Below are positions 1 to 10,900 of a stretch of DNA of 64,000 bases, one piece after another (the stretch's first letter is position 1; every line of letters begins with the position of its first letter). Source of the stretch: Strongylocentrotus droebachiensis. Its lineage: Eukaryota; Echinodermata; Echinoidea; Camarodonta; Strongylocentrotidae. The stretch lies in NCBI GenBank assembly GCA_035222895.1, contig JAVYIG010002208.1:186001-250000 (forward strand), given 5' to 3'. A program made the translations under genes and the position numbers. The notes below the pieces were generated by a model. That model searched no databases and was not told the origin of the DNA. It saw only the letters and a list, made by a program, of their open reading frames with translations.

Positions 1-4
1 TGTG

Positions 5-266
5 TAGTGACTCGATAAGAAGAAGAAGAAGAACCCACATAAAATTATTTAATTATTTAATTATCTCGTTTGGCTTAAATTTGAACAGTTATTTTTGTCA
101 TTCACTTATTCTATCGTCTGAACCCACAGGAGCGTTCACGTCGCGGTCCGTCAGATGAAAATCTGCGAATCCTTCAACCACACTTCTCAAGTTTCTTTTA
201 GTAACTACCACTGGACGGGACTTGTTTAGTGACTCGATAAGAAGAAGAAGAAGAACCCACATAAAA
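5..266. repeat. 40 bp direct repeat, two copies
   Basis: A 40 bp block starting tagtgactcgataagaagaa is present at 5-44 and again at 227-266, spaced by 222 bp. The intervening sequence is unique in the window. It may be part of a longer tandem or element edge cut off by the window start. No coding signal is seen. Confidence 0.8.
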
Positions 267-1099
267 AAATCCAGACCAGCCTACATTACAAATGGCCCTA
301 AAACTTACCACTTTCTTTCATACGAGGAACACTTCTAGGCTTTCATTTCCAGTAACCCAGGGACAGAGACAATAAAACAGTGCAGATGTGTAAATACAAT
401 CTCTGTACAGGACTCGTCAACAGGGACCTTTGTAGTGGCAACGTACACATACATGTTACGTAATTACTTTCTTCTCGAGATAGCTGCATTGCACAGTCAG
501 TCTCGGATGCAATGTGCATGGCGTGGTGTTATTTGTTTTAACATAATCACACTTACGAGTACAGTACAGGGCGTCATCATCTCTAATTCATAAGGCAATC
601 TGCCCGGAATTGGTCCAACCCATTTAGAAGATAAACACAATCATATAATATTATCTATGAATGTTTCCAGATCCAGCTCAAGAGGTGGACAGTTTTCGTC
701 TTCAGTTATTGCTTGTCAATGGAAAAGTATCATCGCTTTGGTATTTCGCATCACAATGTAACCGAGATTTGAGTGGGCTGTAAACGATTTGGTGCTCCAT
801 TGATGCCCCATGTTGGTATTGTCTAGTTCAAGTGATGGACAATTTGAATTACTGAGCGATGGATAAAATGCACTTCGTGAAGGAAACAGTCGACATGGCC
901 GAGAGAAGGTGACAACTAACTATAGGTGTATATTTTGGAGCACACGGCACCATACTCTTAGCAGTTCATTTTTCAAAGGTATGGTATTTTGATATAGGCC
1001 TAATTATGTCATCCGAGTATAACCTCTATAACATAACGAAATAGTGAGTTTTACATTGTATTTCACCAAAGAAAATTGGCAAAACCTGTCTGAAAACTA
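267..1099. other. intergenic, no recognisable feature
   Basis: Short open frames only, no convincing exon structure and no recognisable protein similarity. The region leads into a foldback element. Confidence 0.6.
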
Positions 1100-1101
1100 T
1101 A

Positions 1102-2236
1102 CAGTGTGTCCCGAAAAAAACTATACACTTTTGAAATGGCTGCCAAATAACAAATATATGATTCTAGGGGGAAAAGTTATATATGTATGGAAAGCTCATA
1201 TACTCAACTTTCATATGACACCAAAAGTTGCGAAAAGAATTCATGCTCGGGTGAGTACTGCTCACTTTTGTAAAGGGTATGAAAATTTGGTTGCGCAGGA
1301 ATTAGCCTTCCAATTTGTGAGAGGTAAATCCTGTGGAGCTTACCGAATTGAGGATGATATGACCAATTTATGATCAATTGTGATAAGTTTGGGTTTGCTG
1401 AGTGAAATGTTTGGTTTATGGGATTAACATTTTATGCATGAGTTAACAGGAATTGCATTTTTTATTGTAGCACTGTAACTTTCCTGGTAGACTCAGTGGT
1501 GTGTTCATGGGAGTCAGGATGGGGTGATGATACATGTTGTAATTTCCATGTTACAAACTGTTATTCTCTTACATCTGTAACTTTGAATAAAAACCTTCAC
1601 CCCACATTTCAATTATTGTAAGATTAGTTGAACATCTCATTGATTTACTCAATACCCAGGTAGGGATAATGTAAATTGAATATTCAAATACGGTTTGTTG
1701 ACAAAAGGAATGTCCAAGATGTCGGCTACTTATTCTTCAGGTAAATGGTAACTGAAATGTGGGGTGAAGGTTTTTATTCAAAGTCACAAATGTAAAAAAT
1801 AACAGTTTGTAACATGGAAATTACAACATGTACCATCACCCCATCCGGACTCTCATGAACACACCACTGAGTCTACCAGGGAAAGCCATGCTACAATAGA
1901 AAAATAAATTCCTGTTCCGTGCATAAAAGTTTGGTTTAATAAACCATGAAATTCACTCTTAAAATCATGAATGTATCATATCACCCTCAATTCGGTAAGC
2001 TCCAAAGGATTTACCTCTCACAAATTGGAAGGCTAATTCCTGCGCAACCTAATTTCCATACCCTTTACAAAAGTGACCAGTACTCACCCAAGCATGAATT
2101 ATTTTCAAACTTTTTGGTGTCATATGAAAGTTGAGTTTATGAGCTTTCCATACATATAAAACTTTTCCCCCTAGAATCATATATTTTTTATTCGGCAACC
2201 ATTTCAAAAGTGTATAGTTTTTTTCGGGACACACTG
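1102..2236. mobile_element. foldback (long-TIR) DNA transposon, nonautonomous, TA target
   Basis: The outer ~500 bp at each side are near-perfect reverse complements. The left end reads CAGTGTGTCCCGAAAAAAAC and the right end reads its reverse complement. Both are flanked by TA (1100-1101 and 2237-2238). The CAGT start and TA flanks match the Tc1/mariner target habit, but the very long arms are foldback-like. About 140 bp of unpaired centre (roughly 1615-1755) separates the arms. The open frames at 1044-1373 and 1946-2234 are arms of the same repeat read on both strands, not genes. No transposase is encoded, so it would depend on a helper element. Confidence 0.8.
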
Positions 2237-2238
2237 TA

Positions 2239-3018
2239 TAGTGGAAGAATTTTTTCGAGGAGAATCGTTTTTACGGACATAAGCTAAAAACCCAAAAGCG
2301 TATTTATTTATCTATGCATGTATGCATGTTCACGATTTCAAAAATTCATTGGAGTTAACATCACATGAAAAGAATATAATATAACAAATCATTATAATGA
2401 GGCCCCCCCCCCCCCCCTCCAGCACACGCCCATGTCATCATTCAGCTGTCTTCAAGTCAACGTCCATTCAAACATTTGGTTATAACGACCCTTTTCTGGA
2501 GACAATTAATTTAAATGTCATTTATATCTAATGTGGAAAGCTCTATCCGTTTAAGAAAGAATGAAAATAAAATAAAAATGGAAATGGAAAAAGAACATCC
2601 ATAATTGTTTTTTGTTTTTCATAATACACCTATTACGAAACACATGTCTACCATGCATAGCTATAACACACCTAATACTTTGATTAAATACGCATAATTC
2701 CATTTTCTTTTCTTCTTTTCAGCTTCAGGATATTGGTCATTCTTCGTTGCCACCTCTGGTACCTGTAAAATATATTGGATAGAATGAATCAATATCATCA
2801 TTGGATAACGCAGTTCTGATCAGCCAAAATTGACAAAATAATCGCTCGGGTCCAGAAGTTTCACCCTTTTCAGAGAGTGAATAATTTTGTTGGAAAAGGC
2901 ATATCTCATCAATGAGCGAAATCGGTTAAAGCTTGAACTGTCTGGCAGCATGACTACACGACACTGATTGACCTAGTCCGAATTGTAGGCCAGGCGCTTC
3001 CACACTTTTACTGTCACC
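2239..3018. other. upstream region of the galactosyltransferase gene
   Basis: Contains a poly-C run (about 2403-2417) and a good 3' splice site (pyrimidine tract then cag near 2721). That could begin an exon continuing into the intronless coding region, making upstream sequence an intron with an unseen 5' UTR exon. No TATA box is evident. The minus-strand open frame 2926-3270 is a shadow of the gene. Confidence 0.4.
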
Positions 3019-4851
3019 ATGGAAATCATGAATTTGTCCTCCCTGAGGCGCACTTTTTTTATTCTGCTCTCCGTCATGGGTCTTTCCCTGGTGCTCTTTT
3101 GCTTCGTCTCTACTGAAGATTATTTCGTAAAACAGGCGCGGATCGTTAAGAACACGCATGACAGAACGACGCACAATTTGATCACTGCAATGAAAACGAC
3201 GCGTCAGTCGTTGACACTGCGTCAGACGACCAAAAGACGCGACGACCGTGATAATAGTCGTGGTCATCATCCTTCCGTTCGGTCAACGACTGATCCTGCA
3301 GTAACCACGAATAAATATCACTCCCTGACGACAGCTCGAAAGTCCACTGCAATATTGCAAAATGGGACTAGAGATCAAGATGTTGACACCTTTGGGAAAG
3401 GAAATCTCAATAAAACAGAAGTAGGTCAAGACAGTCTACCATTAGTGCGACGGGTTGTACCGCATCCACACGTCATGCCTATCAGAATCAATTCAACAGA
3501 CAATAAATCATCAAAGATTGGCACAAACACTAAAGATGCTGCTAAGAATCAGAACTTTACCGACAACAAAACCTTGACCGGCATAATGGCTCCTCATCCA
3601 CCTTATTCACCAGAGGAAGCTGTTGGGGAGAAAACTGTAGAAGATAAGGGCGATGCTGCGATGGCAAAACCCGTGGAAACTTTAGAAAAACCAGTAGCTC
3701 GTAAGAATACTTTCCTGTCAAGGAAATATAAGAATACTGACCTGATTCAGCAGTTCAAGCACTTGGTAGATGGCAAGCATGAAAAGGGTGTTGCAAAGGA
3801 TGCCGAGGACGAGGATGAGATGAAACCTTGGGAAGTTGCCAATGTATTTCCTATAATCAAACTGCATAAGACTATCAAGAAGGATACCGATCGCCAATAT
3901 TTCGAGGCGCTGTCTAAACGAACAATGAGGTTCGCGAGGGGTTTTGTGGAGCCTAACAGAAGTGTTCTAAAAAAGGTTCAATGGCAACCACATTTTGACA
4001 ATCATACCTATAACTATCTCATTACACCACAAACGAACTGTTATGATTCCAATGGTGACTACGCAGATGTAACATTGGTCGTCTTTATCTTGACGAGTCC
4101 AGTTCATTATTCAAATCGCCGAGTCATTCGTCGCACTTGGATGTCGCACGCTCAGAAAGAGCACCTTGACATGAAGATGATTTTTCTCCTCGGCGCTACG
4201 GATGACGCATTCGTTCAGCATTCCATCGACGATGAGGCAAAGCATTACAGGGACATCCTGCAGGAGGACTTCCATGATTCGTACGTCAATCTAACGCTCA
4301 AGACGATTATGGGACTGAAGTGGAGCACGCAGTCGTGCCCGAAAGCGAAGTTCGTCATGAAGGTTGACGACGACGTGGCCGTGAACGTCGTCAACCTCAT
4401 GGCCTACTTGAAAACGGTAAACGCCTCAGTGGACTTCATCGGTGGGATCGTTACGAAGGGTGCCGCGCCTTACCGCAATGCCAACAAGAAATGGTACGTG
4501 CCCGAAGACGTTTACCCTGACCCGACTTATCCACCTTATCCTCAAGGAAAGAGCTACATCATGACGATGAACATCGCGAGGGAAATCTTCACAGCCTCCA
4601 AACAGCTTGAGATATTTCCCTGGGAGGATGTCTTCATTGGTCTCTGCCTGCAGAAGATCGGGATGCAACCGTCGGAGGTGCCGGGTTTCGATGGGGCTGA
4701 TCCCATATTCAGTGCCAAAAGAGAAGTGTGGCAGAGCGACGAATCGCTAAAGATACTCCAAGGGTTGCTTATAGTCTTTGATTTGCGCGACTCTCAGATA
4801 GAGACTATTTGGAATGCATGGCGTTATAAGACATGGCTACATGTTTCATGA
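3019..4851 (+). CDS. beta-1,3-galactosyltransferase-like protein (GT31), single exon
   Basis: A 610-residue intact open frame. The ATG at 3019 sits in a strong Kozak context (caccATGg). It is a type II membrane protein: a short basic cytoplasmic tail, one hydrophobic anchor at about residues 13-31, then an unusually long Thr/Lys/Asn-rich stem (about 32-345) with many N-x-S/T sites. The catalytic domain follows: an RRVIRRTWM motif near 367, the donor/metal motif KVDDDVAVN with DDD at 450-452, and WEDVFIG at 535-541 (family consensus EDVY.G). These are hallmarks of the GT31 beta-1,3-Gal/GlcNAc transferases, which act in the Golgi lumen on glycan acceptors using UDP-sugar and Mn2+. The sugar and acceptor cannot be told from sequence. 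Typical members are 310-420 aa, so the extra length is stem. An intronless coding region is common in this family. Confidence 0.9.
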   Translation: MEIMNLSSLRRTFFILLSVMGLSLVLFCFVSTEDYFVKQARIVKNTHDRTTHNLITAMKTTRQSLTLRQTTKRRDDRDNSRGHHPSVRSTTDPAVTTNKYHSLTTARKSTAILQNGTRDQDVDTFGKGNLNKTEVGQDSLPLVRRVVPHPHVMPIRINSTDNKSSKIGTNTKDAAKNQNFTDNKTLTGIMAPHPPYSPEEAVGEKTVEDKGDAAMAKPVETLEKPVARKNTFLSRKYKNTDLIQQFKHLVDGKHEKGVAKDAEDEDEMKPWEVANVFPIIKLHKTIKKDTDRQYFEALSKRTMRFARGFVEPNRSVLKKVQWQPHFDNHTYNYLITPQTNCYDSNGDYADVTLVVFILTSPVHYSNRRVIRRTWMSHAQKEHLDMKMIFLLGATDDAFVQHSIDDEAKHYRDILQEDFHDSYVNLTLKTIMGLKWSTQSCPKAKFVMKVDDDVAVNVVNLMAYLKTVNASVDFIGGIVTKGAAPYRNANKKWYVPEDVYPDPTYPPYPQGKSYIMTMNIAREIFTASKQLEIFPWEDVFIGLCLQKIGMQPSEVPGFDGADPIFSAKREVWQSDESLKILQGLLIVFDLRDSQIETIWNAWRYKTWLHVS

Positions 4852-5067
4852 TAATGACGACTTCAAGAATAGTTGAATGGTCAGATTTTGTTGATGTATA
4901 CCCAGTTGACATTCCAAACGATATGTTGGGTGATCTTTGAGTGCAATAATTATGCAATGACATGTGTACATTTGAAAATTAATTGCACATGTAGATGATT
5001 GCTTAATTTAATGGTATGTTTAATCAAAATCTGTCTCACAGCCATAGGCTAAATTGTTTTTTTTAAT

Positions 5068-5073
5068 AATAAA
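5068..5073 (+). terminator. candidate polyadenylation signal of the GT31 gene
   Basis: AATAAA lies about 215 bp beyond the GT31 stop codon, in an A/T-rich stretch. It is the first canonical hexamer downstream. Confidence 0.4.
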
Positions 5074-5599
5074 AACAAAAAGTATATAACAATACATGAT
5101 AATACTATACCAACACATTATAATGAATACAAGAATGATACGCGATTTGATATGGTAAATGTGAATCATAACTAAAATGATTGATATAATCCACTATAAT
5201 CCACTATCTTTCCGTCTGAAGGAAAAAAAAGGAGAAAATATAAATGTCATTGCGAAGATAAAGGTAAAGGTGTATGGGTTAAAAATGAAAGTTAAAGGTA
5301 GGCGTTACTACTGCAGCTAGAAGGGATTAGACCACACAGCGAGCCATCGAGGTCACTGTGACAGGTGGCTATCTCATTAACTCAGCTCTCATTTAACATA
5401 AGAAAAAGAGGATCATGGGGGACCAACAGGCACCGATTTGGGAAATTTTCTATATAGAGGGAGCAAGTAGCTACAAGTAGGACAGTGTGCCTTTAAAAAG
5501 TAAGGAAAAGAACAGGTAATAGGGATGACGAGAAGGGAGAGACTGAATGTAGAGGGCTTTATAACCATGTTGTGGTAATTAATTTATGAAGTTTGCACG

Positions 5600-5810
5600 C
5601 TAGATAAGACTTATTTAAACATATTTGTGGCTTACACCCAGTAAATAAGATCGACTGATCGATCTGTAATCGAAAAAAACACGTCAGAACAAATCTTGGA
5701 AACAGCGGGACTTGAACCTGCCATCTACTGCTTGCCGGGCGTACTGGGTGTAAGCCACAAATATGTTTAAATCATTGAAATTTCTCCCAGGAAGCATTAC
5801 ATTTATAGAT
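5600..5810 (-). repeat. tRNA-derived SINE-like repeat, copy 1 (3'-flank-truncated)
   Basis: Shares long blocks with 49970-50250: an outer catatttgtggctta block, an inner tRNA-like part with a minus-strand B box (GGTTCAAGTCC, seen as ggacttgaacc on +), and a closing aatttctcccaggaagcatt block. Here the tRNA-like body is shorter than in the second copy and the A box is missing. The outer blocks form an inverted repeat (tttaaacatatttgtggctta at the left, its complement at the right), unusual for a plain SINE. Confidence 0.6.
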
Positions 5811-6846
5811 AAGACTTGTATATTTAAAATTGAGTCGAGATAGATAGGGGTAGGATAAGCAGATACAGAAATGCAGGGAGAGACACACAAAGAGAGAAAT
5901 GCCTTATCTAAAGCATTTTGTTTCAAGGATTATGTTGTAAAATTATCAACGTGTCCAGAGTAAGTGGCTGTGTAGAGTATGACCCCTCTTCTTTTAATTA
6001 GTAGCATTTATCCTTTGTTAGTGCACATCGATCATTAACACCTAATAATGGAATACCGCTGTAAAGATGATGTGTGGTGGTAGTGTTTTGTAAATGCGAT
6101 ACAAATGTGTCGTAACAAATACTATTGTAGATCGGATTGGACTGAAGAACATAGCATTTAATTATTATTTCATTCCTTGATTTCAGTTTTCTTTATACAG
6201 TAATATAAAATTGTCGAATAACGAGTGTTGCTATTACCCAGTCCCCAGTAGATATAGAACCATTTTTGATTCAACTTAATTTATTCAAGTCATTTAATTT
6301 TACGATTTAACTGGCTTTCAAAAATGTGCTTCCTGTGGCCTGTACATGTATAAAATATATATAAATATTTCTGCTTCAACCTACAGCCAATAACGTTTAT
6401 ATTCATTTTAAAACCTCTTTTGTTAATCATACTTTAGAAAACGATTGCTATACAAGATGAACTACGCGCAAAGATGTACGACTTAATTGAAATGGATAGA
6501 AGGGGGAACAAGAAAGAGAGGGGTGAAAATAGTAAGAGAGGAAGAAAGAGAAAAAAAACATGCTGATAGAACCGGTGGGAAGAGATTTTATGAGAACGAT
6601 TTATTTTTTTTCCCTTACTCTGAATTTCTTCACCCCCTCTCTCTTTCTCTCAATCTGATTCTCCCCTCTCCCTCTATCTGTCTCTCTCTATGTGTGTGTG
6701 TGTCTCTCTCTCTATCTCTCTCTCTCTCTCTCTCTCTGAAACCCGCACTCCCACCGACCAGGACATATGACATGAGCCTACAACGCATCCAGACCCATCC
6801 ATGGATCTGTCTATATACGCATTCGATACCAACGCTTTGGTTTTAG
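5811..6846. repeat. intergenic with (CT)n microsatellite
   Basis: No gene is seen. A CT/TC-rich tract runs from about 6632 to 6738, including a pure TC run near 6710-6737. The 119 aa open frame through it is low-complexity. Confidence 0.6.
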
Positions 6847-7318
6847 GACAATTACCTCCTGGGCAATCCCCCCCCCCCCCCGATCAATTACCAGCTGGAC
6901 AATTACCCCTCAAAGGGGGAGGGGGGGTAACCACCCCCGAGGACAATTACCCCCTGGAAAATTACTCCCTCGGGCAATCACCTCCTCCCCCCCCCCCCCC
7001 CGATTATTACCCCCCGAAAATAAAATTCTACTTTTATTAAAACCAACTCATTATCAGAGTGGACTTCCCCTTTAATAAACAGGGGGATACTATTCTGTAA
7101 TTATTGTCCTCGGGGCGGTTGTCTTTGGTTGTCCTGGGGGAGGGTAATTGTCCCAGGAGGTAAGTTTCAGGGGTGGGGGTAATTGTCCTCGGGGGTTTAA
7201 TTGTCCACGGGGGGTAATTTTCCGGGGGTAATTCTCCCCTGGGGATGGTTGTCCATGGGGGTTAGTTTTCCGGGCGGTAATTTTTTCGGGTGTTATTGTC
7301 CAGGAGGTAATTGTCCAG
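6847..7318. repeat. inverted array of a ~17-20 bp GGACAATTACC-type motif
   Basis: The left half (6847-7015) repeats ggacaattacc(ccc) and the right half (7096-7318) repeats its complement ggtaattgtcc, each unit separated by C- or G-rich spacers. About 12-15 degenerate units are visible around a non-repetitive centre near 7040. The same motif recurs in degraded form at 10440-10740 and 50575-51020. Confidence 0.7.
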
Positions 7319-7943
7319 ATACGCAACGCTTTAAATGCATATCTGTTTGTCCTTTGCAGCCCTATATATGAAGCTGTAGTAAATACGTTCCAAATATATA
7401 TTTCAAGACAAAGATAGATTTCAAGTAAACCTTTTGTCAACGTGTCCCACTTGAGAATCAGCACACAATGTTATCATTCTTTATTGACTTTAGACGGCGC
7501 ACCTGGTATGGTTCTCGCCCGTTGGGGTTCGTATGCTTCACTCATAATTATAAAGAAAAGATTAAGAAATTAATTGAGTCTAGTAGAGTAGACACACTCA
7601 TTATCTATTTCAAAATAAAGCAAAAGCCAATCGCATATCGGCACATGGAAGGTAGAGTGTAAGGACACGTCATTGCAAGACATGAAGCACGATTATGGTC
7701 TGCGTTTGTGAATAGACACCATTTACAAGTTCAGGTTTCTTCTTCAGTAAGCTGTTAAGACCACAAACCAGTCAAAATACGAGTTCTTGTTCGTGTACAT
7801 GAAGAGGAGTTATCTGTCTCACTGCGTTCAGAGTTAAGACACGTGTTTTGTCGATTACTTCGCGTATACTTCTCAATCGATAGGAGACCAAGCTTCTCCG
7901 TGGTCGTCTCGCTGGTCGTCTCGGTGGTCATCTGTAGATCATC

Positions 7944-10900
7944 ATGTTATACCGCATATGTTTCCTTCTCGCCGTGGTCGTTGTCAGAGGTTCGCATGGA
8001 CTGGTGAAGCTTCATGAGGCCCACGATCCCGTGGACGATGACAACGGGTATATCATCGCTGCCGAGGTAAGATTATAAACAGAATTTGACTCTAATCTAT
8101 TCCTTTAATTTTTTTTAATCCAAATCGCATAGGCCTTTTTATATATCCATGTACATTTTTTATAAAATGTTGTGTATGTGATACTGATAAGTGACTGAAT
8201 CATGGTATTTGTTTACACGAAATGACTGAAAGGAAAATGATTTTAGCGTTGTTGCTGTTGTTATTCATAATAAGTCTTATGAAACTTGACAAGTGTGGAT
8301 TTTTTTTTCTTAAGACAACCAACCTAATTTTACATGAAATACCAATTGAATTATAATTGGTTAATGAAAGGAGAAGAGACTTAACAGATAACAGACTCTA
8401 GTACTGGAGTATATTTTATAAGGGTTTTAAATCTTTCCCGACACTGGGATGGGGTGTGGGAGGAGGGGGGGGGGGCGTAATAGGGTTTATGTCGGGTCCA
8501 CCCTATGTTACGCCTCTGCAAAATACTCCTACTTTTGTAGAGTCCCCCAATTAAAATGTTTGTTCTTAAATTCCCAGCTCTCTCTCTCTCTCTCTCTTTC
8601 TCTCCTTTATTTGTGTCATCTTCAAGCCTTCAGTACAATACCGAATTTGGTGAGTTCGAGTTGGAACAAAACTTTTTAGAACTCATTTCAAACAATGACA
8701 GTCTATATACAGTTTCAATTAAAACGTTCTCTTTTTATCAACCTACCCCTCTGTCTGTCCTCTCCCGTTTCTGTTCCGTTCTCTTCCTGCATTCAGATCT
8801 TTGTGTATTGGAAGAGAAGTTAGTGGAACTCTTTTTAAACAATGCCACCTACATAGTCTCTAATTGTGGTCTCTTTTTATCCCACCTCTCCTTCTCACCC
8901 TCTTTTCCCCCCTTCCCGTTCCACCAATCTTCCTGTCATTAGTTCAGCACGAATTTTGAAGAATTAGAAGAGAAATTATCGGAATTCACTTCAAAGAACG
9001 ACACTCTAGAGTATAAAGTCTTGTGGAAGTTTCCTATCGGGCTCAAGTTTCTCTTCGTCCAGATGAATAAAGCCACTCTCGATGCGGTAAGTTATTTGAC
9101 GTAATTCTTGACGTCATTGTTATCATGAGTATTATTGTGAATAGATTTAGTTTTGATTTCTATTATAATTTCACATATATTATATGGAATCATTGTGCAA
9201 TCTATGTGTATATAGCTAGAACCTACGAGAAGTTTGGATATGATGCATCAGAAATTGAATCAATTTAAATAGGCTTATCTACTTAGTAAGAACAAAATAC
9301 AAGGCCAACATATTCGTTCTGAAAATAGGTTTCTAAATGGTTTGAAATGTGAAGGAGTCTCATAGAGACGGAGAGCAAAGCTTGTAATTATACTAGATTT
9401 ATTTTAGTTGCGATGAAGCATTTTATCTCGAACTTTAAATGTTAATCAAACTTGTGTGATTGTTGCATGGCTATAAGTTCTTTAAACTTGGACCGGAAGA
9501 TGGTCTTTCATTAAATGCGAACATTTTATAAAAACGTATTTCACTTTAATACGGAGGGTATCTGAGCTATCTGTTCCCTTGGCAACACCAAGCCTCCTGA
9601 GCCCACCAATGTCTGAACGTAAAGGCCTTTACTTATATCTTTTTTTTCATGAAACTAATCCAATCGTCTTGATTAAAGTTATCCGTTGATTGTGTATAAT
9701 TGGTTGGAGTGGATGTATTCATGTCCCGGATTCATGTTTAAAACAGAGAGTAATTAAAGAAATTGTTTCCATTGCATTAGATACGTGAATGGGAGGATGA
9801 TATAATTTACATTGAAGAAGATGGTTGGCTCCACCTCCAGAGCAAAGAAACCTCAGGGAACGATACCAAAGAGGAGAAAGACAAACCGAAGAAGAAGGAT
9901 GGACAGCCGACCGAACAATGGGGTCTAGATCGCATTGATCAAAGAAATATACCCCTGGATGGAGTCTTCTCTGTTAAACGTAAGGAACGTTGAATTATAG
10001 ACCACCAGGCATACAACTTTTACTTACCATAATACTTGCCATCACGGTAAAGAACGAGGAAACTGTTTTTAAAGAATGTACTGTTTAACATTTCCGAATA
10101 CAATTGAAAGTATTTGAACTGCATGTGCTTAAATGAGCTATATTGCTTGAGAAATGCAAATATTCAACTCAATTCAATTTTATTTCACATCTCTTTAAAA
10201 ACACATCAAAAGTTATACAAACAAATCATTATAAATTAAAACAATATAAATATTAAAAAAACATTCATTTACATGATACTGTGAAAGAAGGATGAAGGGT
10301 GATGAATGCGAGGGATCAACATAATAATGCTATGCATGCAACGATGAATGTATGAATGAACGAAGATGAACGGTGAATGGGTGAAAAGATAGTGAGATAT
10401 TTTGCCACAGGAAAAGTAAACTGATCATCGGTTACGAACGTTACCACGATTATTATATCCTAGCAATTGCCCATGGAATGGGGAGAGCTATCCCCGGACA
10501 ACTTTAAGCCAAGATAACTACCCACAAGGACCCAAGGGACAGTAACCTCTGGATAATTTTCCCGATCAACTACACCCCTATAAGACCACGCCCCTCGGAC
10601 CAAAGAGTTAGTAGGGGGTAGCTGTCCGGGTTATTCATCATAGCCTTTCCTAGGAAATATTTGTCTTACGGTTATTGCCTGAGGAAGGGTTGTCCTGCCT
10701 TGTCTGGAGATAATTGTCCCTGGAATCGTTTCGTAAGAATATCTAACAGCCCTATGATAAATCAGATAGGAATTAATTTTTTACACTTCATTTGTTTTTG
10801 TCATCAAACAGCTAACGCTGGATCAGGGGCAAGCATCTACGTGGTCGGTACCGGTGTCCATGTCAAGCATGAGGACTTCGGTGGACGAGCAAGCAACATC

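Noticed and set aside
1044..2234. Similar 109 aa and 61 aa ORFs on opposite strands (MCPEKNYTLLKWLPN-like)
   Set aside because: They are the two arms of a foldback transposon; no known domain.
6487..6846. 119 aa ORF
   Set aside because: Driven by a CT microsatellite; no exon signals.
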